A stretch of DNA of 27,571 bases, taken from IMG/VR virus record IMGVR_UViG_3300033155_000566, positions 1 through 27,571 of that record; one strand, 5' to 3'. Both the position numbers and the translations under genes were made by a program. Below are positions 5,516 through 11,572 of the stretch, in pieces. The stretch's first letter is position 1. Each line of letters begins with the position of its first letter. Below the pieces are notes generated by a model that had not been told where the DNA came from, did not search any database, and worked only from the letters and a program-made list of their open reading frames with translations. The DNA comes from a virus.

Positions 5516-5591
5516 TGGAGGCTCGTCAGGGAATCGAACCCTGGACTGATACGTTTTAGAGGCGTCTGTTCTACCATTGAACTAACGAGCC
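5516..5591 (-). tRNA. tRNA with CUA (amber) anticodon
   Basis: A cleanly folding 76-nt tRNA: acceptor GGCTCGT/ACGAGCC, D-arm GTTC-AATGGTA-GAAC, T-arm CAGGG-TTCGATT-CCCTG, discriminator T and encoded CCA. The seven-base anticodon loop CTCTAAA places C32, U33, anticodon CTA and A37-A38, as in an amber suppressor. The anticodon stem is weak: three central pairs with mismatches at both ends, including the same C31-A39 seen in the other CTA tRNA. The amino acid it carries cannot be told from sequence alone. The upstream gene ends in TAG within its 5' part. Confidence 0.8.
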
Positions 5592-6037
5592 GATTTAATT
5601 CTTTCTATAAGTTCATCTATTGTATTTACTTGTTTAAGTTTGTAACGTTCACATACAATATCAACATTGCCCTTACGCCAAAATCCTTCAGGGCAACATA
5701 CTATTAATTTATTTTTTCGAGCAAATAATCCTAATTCTAAAAGTGAAATTGGAGATTTTGTAGCGGGGTCAAAGTAAAGAGCAATAATATCTGCTTTTTC
5801 TAGGTGCAGTAGTTCCCATGTTACTTGTTGGTTGAATTGTACGTTTTCAATTGTTTGTTGCCAGCTACTGTCCCAATCATCGCGTCTAGGATTATAAAAA
5901 GTTATATCTTCGTTTTCTAATTCACGGACAATTCGTTCTTGCCACGGTTCCGCTTTGCCCATTTCAATGCTGCCTGCAAGAAATACTGACAGTGCTGTTT
6001 TTTCTGGACTTTGATTTGGTGCTTTTATTTCAATCAT
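5582..6037 (-). CDS. Nucleoside 2-deoxyribosyltransferase-like protein
   Basis: 151 aa. VFLAGSIEMG near residue 18 is the nucleotide-binding loop, followed by FYNPRRDDWD, QFNQQVTWELLHLEKAD and the SPISLLELGL motif with the expected catalytic Glu. This order is that of the nucleoside 2-deoxyribosyltransferase-like family (Nuc_deoxyrib_tr_2), which exchange or hydrolyse bases on deoxynucleosides and often occur in phages for nucleotide salvage. It starts one base after the TAA of the previous gene. Its stop is TAG, the only TAG stop I found among the normal-size genes, and it lies inside the amber-type tRNA gene, so gene and tRNA overlap by 10 nt. Confidence 0.8.
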   Translation of the reverse strand: MIEIKAPNQSPEKTALSVFLAGSIEMGKAEPWQERIVRELENEDITFYNPRRDDWDSSWQQTIENVQFNQQVTWELLHLEKADIIALYFDPATKSPISLLELGLFARKNKLIVCCPEGFWRKGNVDIVCERYKLKQVNTIDELIERIKSAR

Positions 6038-6352
6038 TTACCATTCCACTAAAAATTCTTCTTCGTCACCGAACTCATCAATGAACGCTTGTGTGATTTC
6101 ATTTTGCCAATCTGTAGCTTCACCGAATTCAATCATTTCTGACGAAATATAGATAGAACCAGGATTAGTAGGTTCGCATATTTCACAAATATAATGCCAG
6201 TAATCCCAATAAGGATTTCCGAGTGTTCTATTCTCGCCTAAGTGATTAGCATAGTCGCGAATCTTTCGGCCGAGCTTGTGTTCGATCCACGTTACTGATT
6301 CTGACCAATCATACGCACACGTAACAATAGTTTTCTTCTCTGGCTTATTCAT
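6038..6352 (-). CDS. Small acidic protein of unknown function (104 aa)
   Basis: Starts MNKPEKKTIVTCAYDWSES. It is rich in Trp and acidic residues, with NPYWDYWHYICEICEP in the middle containing CEIC. The ATG overlaps the end of the upstream DUF4326-like gene by eight bases. It sits in a tight run with that gene and the deoxyribosyltransferase-like gene, so they are likely co-expressed. No family recognised. Confidence 0.65.
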   Translation of the reverse strand: MNKPEKKTIVTCAYDWSESVTWIEHKLGRKIRDYANHLGENRTLGNPYWDYWHYICEICEPTNPGSIYISSEMIEFGEATDWQNEITQAFIDEFGDEEEFLVEW

Positions 6353-6599
6353 TTGCTAGCTCCATTAAAATGTCACCATGGCACAATTCGGGCGCACACC
6401 AACATCCTAAAATTTTTCCATTCAATTCAACCTTTATTTTAGCAAGTAATTCGGGCTGTGTCAAGACCCATTCGGCATATTTTTCCACTACTTCTTCGCG
6501 AGTTCCGTCTCTTCCGATGGTAAATGGGTTGCCAAACGGGCCAGGACGACCGATATATACATCATATGGGTTTTTTTTGATGTGAACAACCTTTACCAC
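6345..6599 (-). CDS. DUF4326-like protein
   Basis: The sequence has the hallmarks of DUF4326: an opening VVHIKKNPYDVYIGRP, then GPFGNPF, and a closing LGCWCAPELCHGDIL with Cys-His pattern. The family's function is unknown; it is common in phages and may be a small nucleotide- or metal-binding fold. I place the start at the GTG at 6599, overlapping the stop of the GIY-YIG gene (GTGGTAA), since family members begin right at this strand; a TTG at 6623 would add eight residues. About 84 aa. Confidence 0.75.
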   Translation of the reverse strand: MVKVVHIKKNPYDVYIGRPGPFGNPFTIGRDGTREEVVEKYAEWVLTQPELLAKIKVELNGKILGCWCAPELCHGDILMELANE

Positions 6600-7267
6600 T
6601 TTAATTTTCGTCCTTTGATCCAACCATTATCTAGGAATTCCTGTATTTCATTCTTCGGAATTGTTTTAGAAATTTTCTGGTCTTCGTGATATATCCAACA
6701 TGTTCCGAAATTAGGATTCTTGTTGCCCTGCATTTCTTCACTTCTTTTGTGTCTTATTTCGATTGCTCGGCCATTATAAATTTCTTCATATGTTCGACCT
6801 TTACAATGTGATCGTTTTCCTTTCATTGCCCTAGATACGTTTTGGCGGGTTTTGTCTGTGTGTCTGTATCCCGTAAGCGCCTTTGATATTTTCTTTCTTG
6901 TTTCTTTAGAAACTTCACGGCCAAGTCCGATTCCCTTTAGGGCCCTTGACCTACGTTGCCGTTCTTCTAAACTCTGTTTTCTTCCTTTCGGAGAGCCACC
7001 AAAGCCGCCAAGTTTTAAATTGTATGTATCGAGGCGCGATATAAATTCTTCTGTAACGATTTGTCGTTCCGTATCGAACATCTCTGCCTGCGAATCAAAT
7101 ACATGTAGCACTACCTTGGTAAAGTTTTCCTTGCCGTATTTCTCTATGGCTTGCAGTAGAATTTTTCCTGATCCCATATAATCATCATCAACGGTTTCAG
7201 TTTGATGGCATCCTATGTAAAATCGGTCATTTATGTTGTTTGTAGTCTTGTAAACTGTATATCTCAT
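6593..7267 (-). CDS. GIY-YIG homing endonuclease with NUMOD segments
   Basis: 224 aa. The nuclease fold is visible as YTVYKTTN and RFYIGCHQTE near the N-terminus, then a conserved IVTEEFI with the metal-binding-type Glu. NUMOD3-like helices follow (TRKKISKALTGYRH, TRQNVSRAMKGK), then a C-terminal segment GTCWIYHEDQKISK typical of endonucleases that also bear a NUMOD1-like unit. The ATG is six nt after a GATAAATA motif with no ribosome-binding site, so a nearly leaderless late transcript is likely. It is inserted among small accessory genes. Confidence 0.9.
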   Translation of the reverse strand: MRYTVYKTTNNINDRFYIGCHQTETVDDDYMGSGKILLQAIEKYGKENFTKVVLHVFDSQAEMFDTERQIVTEEFISRLDTYNLKLGGFGGSPKGRKQSLEERQRRSRALKGIGLGREVSKETRKKISKALTGYRHTDKTRQNVSRAMKGKRSHCKGRTYEEIYNGRAIEIRHKRSEEMQGNKNPNFGTCWIYHEDQKISKTIPKNEIQEFLDNGWIKGRKLKW

Positions 7268-7273
7268 ATAGTT

Positions 7274-7281
7274 TATTTATC
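7274..7281 (-). promoter_or_regulatory. T4-like late promoter motif GATAAATA
   Basis: Minus-strand GATAAATA, 6 nt before the endonuclease ATG at 7267. By T4 spacing the transcript would start one base before the ATG. Confidence 0.6.
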
Positions 7282-7326
7282 TACTTTGCAACGTACTTTA
7301 CGCTAAGTCATTGATTTTATTGAAAT

Positions 7327-7379
7327 TGAGGTCGTGTGTAAGTGTTTGATTCTATTGGAATCGTGTGCTAGCGACCTCA
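7327..7379. other. Two-tier hairpin in a non-coding stretch
   Basis: TGAGGTCG (7327-7334) pairs with CGACCTCA (7372-7379). Inside it GATTC pairs with GAATC over a five-base loop (7348-7362). The structure is within the 183-bp gap 7268-7450, which holds no convincing gene on either strand. It could be a small structured RNA, a leader element for the GIY-YIG gene, or a DNA cruciform site. Confidence 0.45.
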
Positions 7380-7400
7380 TACGTGCTGTGCTTTGGATAT

Positions 7401-7442
7401 AACGGGGGCCGTTGCACTAATAGAGTACAATCGGCCCCTGTT
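7401..7442 (-). terminator. Long GC-rich hairpin after the winged-helix gene
   Basis: About 14 base pairs can form between 7401-7414 and 7428-7442, with one bulged base and a GC-rich core (GGGGCCG/CGGCCCC). It starts 9 bp after the stop of the 88-aa gene on the minus strand. The downstream side lacks a clean U-run (CGTTATATCC), so it may stabilise or process RNA rather than terminate. Confidence 0.5.
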
Positions 7443-7450
7443 GTCAGCTA

Positions 7451-7717
7451 TTAAAGCCCTAGCGCCATTGCGCGATAGCCTGCAGCTACGATTGCGCGAG
7501 ACGGGCGACCGAGACGATAGAACGTCTTTGTGCGGCCCTTGGTGTCTGTCTTTCTGTTTGCGTAGATTGCGTAACCATCAAAACGAAGATCACTAACGGT
7601 AGCGCGAACGTTACCGATATTGAGCCAAGCTTGTAGTTGTGCTGCTGTTACTCCGCTTTCATTGTTTTTCAGAGCCTCTAGGACTGCTGCTTTCTTTGTT
7701 AGTGTTGCTGTTGACAT
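7451..7717 (-). CDS. Winged-helix / HTH-like DNA-binding protein (88 aa)
   Basis: Starts MSTATLTKKAAVLEALKNNE and continues SGVTAAQLQAWLNIGNVRATVSDLRFDGYAIYANRK. The layout of helix, short turn, recognition-like helix and beta-hairpin wing is that of small winged-helix DNA-binding proteins found in phages. It could repress or activate phage or host transcription; target unknown. It has its own consensus sigma-70 promoter and a strong AAGGAG, so it is an early gene. The ribosome-binding site lies partly in a leader hairpin. Confidence 0.7.
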   Translation of the reverse strand: MSTATLTKKAAVLEALKNNESGVTAAQLQAWLNIGNVRATVSDLRFDGYAIYANRKTDTKGRTKTFYRLGRPSRAIVAAGYRAMALGL

Positions 7718-7754
7718 TTTAAAATGTTCTCCTTATATTACGTTCATAAGGTAC

Positions 7755-7783
7755 AGTATAACACTAACAACTTATGCTGTCAA
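7755..7783 (-). promoter_or_regulatory. Sigma-70 promoter (TTGACA-17-TATACT)
   Basis: TTGACA at 7778-7783 and TATACT at 7755-7760 with a 17-bp spacer, reading toward the winged-helix gene. In the leader CCTTAT and ATAAGG can pair and cover part of the AAGGAG site. Confidence 0.8.
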
Positions 7784-7807
7784 TGATTTTGCGGAAATAA
7801 AGTTAGG

Positions 7808-8257
7808 TCAGTCCCACCAGAGTCGGAGGACTGGACCAGGAAGGCCTGATGTACCATCTTCATAAAGATGAAGTTCATCCACATTTGCGAAGCTTTTGCG
7901 ATTCTTGCCAATGTAGTTTCCTACTTGTTCAAGTGCATCGTATTCGCCGTGAACGTATAGTGCCACACTATATTCGCGGGCTGGACGGAATTTTAGATTG
8001 CGGACTGAGTCTTCGCCATAAGAAATGAATGCCTGATAAACGTCATTCACATCGAAATCATTGTACTCACCATCTGATTCGTGAAGTGCAGATGTCATTA
8101 CACGCCGCCACTCTTGCAGATCGACTGCTTCGCCACGGACATCAAGCTGTCGTGTGCTTTCGTTATAGGCATCCATCAATTCCATGTTTCCAACAAGAAT
8201 ATCAGATCCTTCGTTGATCTTAGCAATAGATTCTATCAGTGCGCGCATTTCGTTCAT
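7808..8257 (-). CDS. Unknown protein (149 aa)
   Basis: Starts MNEMRALIESIAKINEGSD. The first half is helical and acidic, the second contains strand-rich VALYVHGEYDALEQVGNY and ends PGPVLRLWWD. I do not recognise a family. It begins one base after the stop of a 17-residue hydrophobic ORF whose late promoter should serve both. Its stop is TGA. Confidence 0.75.
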   Translation of the reverse strand: MNEMRALIESIAKINEGSDILVGNMELMDAYNESTRQLDVRGEAVDLQEWRRVMTSALHESDGEYNDFDVNDVYQAFISYGEDSVRNLKFRPAREYSVALYVHGEYDALEQVGNYIGKNRKSFANVDELHLYEDGTSGLPGPVLRLWWD

Positions 8258-8258
8258 G

Positions 8259-8312
8259 TTATGTGTCCCAGAATATTATTATCAAGATGAGTAAAAATAT
8301 GAACCATCCCAT
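8259..8312 (-). CDS. Seventeen-residue hydrophobic peptide, leaderless
   Basis: The ATG at 8312 is exactly 5 nt after a GATAAATA late promoter. The peptide MGWFIFLLILIIIFWDT is almost entirely one membrane helix. TAA is followed by CATG starting the 149-aa gene, so the two are tightly packed. The promoter geometry is identical to that of the 29-aa membrane peptide and of gp16, which argues that it is translated. Confidence 0.5.
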   Translation of the reverse strand: MGWFIFLLILIIIFWDT

Positions 8313-8317
8313 ATAAC

Positions 8318-8325
8318 TATTTATC
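8318..8325 (-). promoter_or_regulatory. T4-like late promoter motif GATAAATA (leaderless arrangement)
   Basis: Minus strand, 5 nt before ATG 8312. It is divergent with another late motif at 8351-8358 on the plus strand, 25 bp away. Confidence 0.6.
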
Positions 8326-8350
8326 TTTTATATCCAAAAAAAGGAAGTAA

Positions 8351-8358
8351 GATAAATA
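8351..8358 (+). promoter_or_regulatory. T4-like late promoter motif GATAAATA
   Basis: Plus strand, 8 nt before the ATG of the GIY-YIG gene at 8367, with no ribosome-binding site between. The transcript would have a leader of about 3 nt. Confidence 0.6.
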
Positions 8359-8366
8359 CTATTATA

Positions 8367-8771
8367 ATGATAATTTATAAAGCAACTAGTACAGTTTCCA
8401 GAAAGTCGTACATCGGTTTAACTGCTGATCTGCATAAACGAAAAACAGAACACCTAAGTTTAGCGAATCAAAAATGCCAATATCATTTTCACAAAGCAAT
8501 ACGCAAATACGGATTCCATGCGTTTACCTGGGATATTTTAGAAGAATGTGTAGATCGTGATACTGCAGGCGACTGCGAAATCGAATTGATTGCAAAATAT
8601 GATACTTTTCATAACGGATATAACGGCACCCGAGGTGGAGACGGCGGATTCAACGGATTTCATACAGAAGAAACTAAACAGAAGATTAGAGAAGCAAGCC
8701 TAGGAAATATTCCAGGAAATAAAGGTAAGAAGCGACACTATAATCCTGACGGATCCTATTCTTACAGGTAA
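8367..8771 (+). CDS. Short GIY-YIG homing endonuclease
   Basis: 134 aa. MIIYKATSTVSRKSYIGLTA gives the GIY and YIG strands, followed by KRKTEH with the conserved Arg, and an acidic CEIELIAKY containing the metal-binding-type Glu. One NUMOD3-like unit (TEETKQKIREASLGN) follows, then a short tail HYNPDGSYSY, so it is shorter than the other two endonucleases and may be near-minimal. It lies alone on the plus strand between two minus-strand operons, a placement typical of a recent mobile insertion. Confidence 0.88.
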   Translation: MIIYKATSTVSRKSYIGLTADLHKRKTEHLSLANQKCQYHFHKAIRKYGFHAFTWDILEECVDRDTAGDCEIELIAKYDTFHNGYNGTRGGDGGFNGFHTEETKQKIREASLGNIPGNKGKKRHYNPDGSYSYR

Positions 8772-8796
8772 AAAAGACCGCCCACTAGGGACGGCC
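8769..8796 (-). terminator. Rho-independent terminator of the ATPase operon
   Basis: On the minus strand a GC-rich stem (CCGTCCC with GGGCGG, loop TAGT, one bulge) is followed directly by TTTTTT. It lies just after the stop of the 66-aa acidic gene. It overlaps the last codon and stop of the convergent GIY-YIG gene. Confidence 0.75.
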
Positions 8797-8828
8797 AAAG
8801 GACTACACAATAAATCTTAAATTCGGTG

Positions 8829-9029
8829 TTACTCTTCCGTCAAGTCCTCGTCAACCTCTGAGTCCTCGTCAACTTCCTTGCATTCAGTATCTTCCCAATC
8901 AGTGTCAGAATCAGCAAACCCATCATCGCCAAGTTCGCCGACATATTGTTCTGCTTCTTCCTCTGAATCTGCACGAACAACAATCGTGTGTACTGTGACT
9001 TCTCTCTGCGTAAATTCAAATACGGGCAT
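8829..9029 (-). CDS. Small acidic protein, possibly DpnD/PcfM-like (66 aa)
   Basis: Starts MPVFEFTQREVTVHTIVVRA, then DSEEEAEQYV and a very acidic tail (EVDEDSEVDEDLTEE). The pattern of a strand, VxADSEEEA helix and DxW resembles small DpnD/PcfM-like domains of unknown function. A GAGGGAAG site precedes the ATG. It is last in an operon led by the AAA ATPase. The family match is by eye and weak. Confidence 0.65.
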   Translation of the reverse strand: MPVFEFTQREVTVHTIVVRADSEEEAEQYVGELGDDGFADSDTDWEDTECKEVDEDSEVDEDLTEE

Positions 9030-9113
9030 GTTCTTCCCTCAGTTAGTAAATTCGTTGCCACATTCTTCGTAACGTGGCCAAGCGTTTCGGCTCCAAGCGC
9101 CTCTTTAAAATCC

Positions 9114-10175
9114 TTATGCTGCGGCCTTTGCAAGCTTCTGCATACGACCTCTGTGTGACAGAACTGTAGCAAGATCAGCAACCTTCAAAACAGTTCTCAG
9201 AGAAAGCTCCTGCAAGTAATCCACGTTATCGTACACGTAGTTTACTACCTTGTCTTCCAGAGCCTTGCCAAGATTCCTGTCGTCCAGCATACCCTCACCA
9301 ACAACCTGCTTAACGCGGAGCAACTGCTCACGACGCGAATCAAGACACAGATCAAGATAATGTACGCGAGACATGATAGCCTCTAAGTGAGCGCCGATCT
9401 TCTTGCTGCCAAACTTGTCAAACTTCAAGTTGGTCAAGAAAACGATGCTACCCTCAAACACAAATGCGTTCGGAATGTTCTCGCCTTCTTCGTCGCCGCT
9501 ACCCTTCAGGGAGTTAGACTCTTTCATCCAACAAATGCGACGTTTCTTTTTCGTGTCCATTGCAGCCTTCAGCATGTTCAACTGCAATTCATCAAAGAGA
9601 GCGGTATCACAATCATCAAAGACAAGAACCTTGCCTTCTTGCCTGCAATCCCAAAGCTTGATGTACAAGCCGATTGCAGAAGTACCACCAGTGATGATTT
9701 CAAACTTCTCAGGGCGGCCAGCAAGCGTATGTTGGAAGTTCATGCGTTCCAGCGTCATTTCAACACCGTACGATTTACCAACACCAGCTGGGCCTGAAAT
9801 AATAAGTGCGCGAAGCTGATTTTTCTGCGCAGCGGCAGTCAGCGTTTCGATGTACTTGAATGTCTTTGTGATACGAGCAATCGTTTGCTCGTCAGTCTCT
9901 ACGAAGATCGGAGCAGCCTCTTCCTCAGCTTGCTTGCCCTTCGGAGCAGAAAACGTACCGGCCAACTCGCCAGTCTGTTCGAAATTCTCTTCCAAGACAT
10001 TGATGCGAACTTTTGCACCCTTCTTGGCAACGTCTAATGAACCGTTGTTGAGGACTGTAACGAAGCCGCCCTTCTTGCCGTCTTTCCAATCAGCGACTAA
10101 TTCGAAATCGCCATTCAGAGGAGTGACAGGAGCGTTGCGATACGTGCCTTCTAAGATAGTTACTTTTGCAGTCAT
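9114..10175 (-). CDS. AAA-family P-loop ATPase (353 aa)
   Basis: After a beta-rich N-terminal domain (about 1-85) a P-loop ATPase domain is clear: Walker A GPAGVGKS at 128-135, Walker B KVLVFDDCD at 182-190, a sensor-like FLTNLKF, and an Arg-rich region (SRVHYLDLCLDSRREQLLR) fitting an arginine finger. Similar AAA proteins are common in marine T4-like phages and are often of unknown role; a DNA-loading or remodelling function is possible. It is not the sliding-clamp loader gp44 by its N-terminal domain, though this is a judgement by eye. A perfect sigma-70 promoter and an AAGGA site make it an early gene. Confidence 0.8.
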   Translation of the reverse strand: MTAKVTILEGTYRNAPVTPLNGDFELVADWKDGKKGGFVTVLNNGSLDVAKKGAKVRINVLEENFEQTGELAGTFSAPKGKQAEEEAAPIFVETDEQTIARITKTFKYIETLTAAAQKNQLRALIISGPAGVGKSYGVEMTLERMNFQHTLAGRPEKFEIITGGTSAIGLYIKLWDCRQEGKVLVFDDCDTALFDELQLNMLKAAMDTKKKRRICWMKESNSLKGSGDEEGENIPNAFVFEGSIVFLTNLKFDKFGSKKIGAHLEAIMSRVHYLDLCLDSRREQLLRVKQVVGEGMLDDRNLGKALEDKVVNYVYDNVDYLQELSLRTVLKVADLATVLSHRGRMQKLAKAAA

Positions 10176-10220
10176 TGTGTGAGTCCTTGATAAGTTAGTG
10201 TGTCCTAACTGTTATATAGA

Positions 10221-10249
10221 ATTATACAGGTGGCTTTCCACTTTGTCAA
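10221..10249 (-). promoter_or_regulatory. Perfect consensus sigma-70 promoter (TTGACA-17-TATAAT)
   Basis: TTGACA at 10244-10249 and TATAAT at 10221-10226, spacer exactly 17 bp, reading into the AAA ATPase. AGTTAG and CTAACT can form a small hairpin near the transcript start. Confidence 0.85.
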
Positions 10250-10278
10250 CTGATTCTCAAAGTATAATCCGTTGGGAA

Positions 10279-10325
10279 TCAATGACTTAGAGGAAATTTG
10301 GGATTTCCAACTGTATCAATGACTT
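10279..10325. repeat. Direct repeat TCAATGACTT, two copies, with a hairpin between
   Basis: TCAATGACTT occurs at 10279-10288 and 10316-10325, upstream of the -35 of the ATPase promoter. GGAAAT and ATTTCC between them can form a six-pair hairpin. The same word occurs inverted at 7305-7314 in another intergenic region. This 110-bp gap holds no gene. Confidence 0.45.
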
Positions 10326-10359
10326 TAAGTTGTTGATTTAATTGGGGTTTTGAAATTAG

Positions 10360-10818
10360 TTAGATTGTAGCATCATCAATGCCCGCTGCGCGCAATTTGA
10401 CGATATTGTTTAACTGAAAATTCTTGGCTTCGAGGGCTTTGTGCAGCCCGATCCATTTGTTGCGCAATAGCGCGAATTCATTTATGAGAATCGCCATATC
10501 GACTACATCCTCATTGCCCTCGGCATACTTGTCAGCATCCCTTGAACTCAGTGCCCGATCATGGTGCTCCATGTATTTTCGAAATGCTGCTGTCTTTTTA
10601 CGTCGTAATTCTATATTGAGATATTCAAGAATTGCTTCGATTTCTTGTAGTTGGTTGTAACGTTGCTCAACGATGCCTGGGATTTCTGCTGCGAATCGCT
10701 CCAAGCGTTTTCCCCTGAGTGTTAAGTCTGCTTGCCGTGCTTCTGCGAGTTCCGCATCGAAATGCATCATGCAGGCAGGAAGTTCACTCAAATCTTTTAC
10801 AACTTTATTATACCACAT
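10360..10818 (-). CDS. uvsY: UvsY-like recombination mediator
   Basis: 152 aa, close to T4 UvsY (137 aa). UvsY loads the UvsX recombinase onto single-stranded DNA covered by gp32. The C-terminal stretch LRNKWIGLHKALEAKNFQLN followed by NIVKLRAAGIDD matches UvsY proteins of marine T4-like phages as I know them. The middle is helical and charged (RYNQLQEIEAILEYLNIELR). It closes the operon that begins with uvsX, which supports the call. The ATG follows the stop of the previous gene by one base, with no strong ribosome-binding site, so translation is probably coupled. Confidence 0.78.
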   Translation of the reverse strand: MWYNKVVKDLSELPACMMHFDAELAEARQADLTLRGKRLERFAAEIPGIVEQRYNQLQEIEAILEYLNIELRRKKTAAFRKYMEHHDRALSSRDADKYAEGNEDVVDMAILINEFALLRNKWIGLHKALEAKNFQLNNIVKLRAAGIDDATI

Positions 10819-10819
10819 A

Positions 10820-11104
10820 TTATTTTATTACGTGTGTTATTCCGTTGCGCATTGCTTTCGCAAACATTACTGCTCTTGTTTTTGAATTAGGAAAGCGTCG
10901 ATTTAATTGCATTGCTCTAGGAGCTACTTCTAAATGCTCAATGAGCAATTCATGTAGTTCTGTAATAATAGCTGGTGATAGAATTTCTGTCATTAAATCT
11001 CCATCATCAGGTATCTTTTCAATCACTAAATCAATTGCGACTAAAGCTTTCTCAGCATTGCCTTCCTCGATCTTTTCTTTCAAATTTTCTAGTAAAACTT
11101 TCAT
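10820..11104 (-). CDS. Small helical protein in the uvsX-uvsY operon (94 aa)
   Basis: Starts MKVLLENLKEKIEEGNAEKA, wholly helical by composition, with VVIEKIPDDGDLMTEI-like acidic segments and a basic NRRFPNSKTRAV near the end. Unknown family. The ATG overlaps the stop of the preceding ORF (TAATG). Its setting suggests a part in recombination or replication, which is inference. Confidence 0.65.
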   Translation of the reverse strand: MKVLLENLKEKIEEGNAEKALVAIDLVIEKIPDDGDLMTEILSPAIITELHELLIEHLEVAPRAMQLNRRFPNSKTRAVMFAKAMRNGITHVIK

Positions 11105-11328
11105 TAGTATTCCTCGTATTCTTCATCCTCATCAGGATATTCTTCATCTAGTTGTGTTTTTATGGCTGCCGTTAGTTCATTATCTAAATGTTCGTGATGT
11201 TCTAATTCTTCAAGAATTCCAAATTCATCACAAACTGCGACTACTGCATCTGCTCCATCTAATCTGTCTTTAGCTGGAATTAATGGCTTAAGTCTAGACC
11301 ACACTTCTATTATAAAATCATTTTGCAT
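11104..11328 (-). CDS. Small acidic protein in the uvsX-uvsY operon (74 aa)
   Basis: Starts MQNDFIIEVWSRLKPLIPAK and ends in a run of acidic and Tyr residues (EEYPDEDEEYEEY). Unknown family. The ATG lies inside the end of the upstream gene (11-nt overlap) and its stop overlaps the next start, so it is translationally coupled both ways. Confidence 0.62.
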   Translation of the reverse strand: MQNDFIIEVWSRLKPLIPAKDRLDGADAVVAVCDEFGILEELEHHEHLDNELTAAIKTQLDEEYPDEDEEYEEY

Positions 11329-11572
11329 CTTCTTTCTCTAATTGTTGTACTTTTTCTTCTAATTGTTTGATCTGTGACCGTAGATATACTTCTCTCGCTA
11401 TTGCTTCACGGAGTAGCTGCTTTTCGCTAGGAATCATTGTTACTCCTTCGTCCTCAGCTTTGCACTTGTTACAAATCTCATATGTGATCGTTTTATCCTC
11501 GGCCATACAGCGACACTGTCCTATTACAGTGCCACATTCTATACATAGTGTCTTTTTATGCCCGTGTGCCAT
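11318..11572 (-). CDS. Small zinc-knuckle and coiled-coil protein (84 aa)
   Basis: The N-terminal half has CIECG, then CRC, then CNKC, a likely zinc-binding arrangement. The C-terminal half is a heptad-rich helix (LRSQIKQLEEKVQQLEKE), probably a coiled-coil dimer. Unknown family. The ATG overlaps the uvsX stop (TAATG), so it is made with the recombinase. Confidence 0.7.
   Translation of the reverse strand: MAHGHKKTLCIECGTVIGQCRCMAEDKTITYEICNKCKAEDEGVTMIPSEKQLLREAIAREVYLRSQIKQLEEKVQQLEKEDAK

Noticed and set aside
7327-7442. CRISPR-like array or phage attachment site
   Set aside because: The repeats are inverted and single, without spacers, and there is no integrase in the window.
9387-9819. 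Plus-strand frames of about 137 codons opposite the AAA ATPase
   Set aside because: Antisense shadows of a gene with clear Walker motifs; composition is not protein-like.
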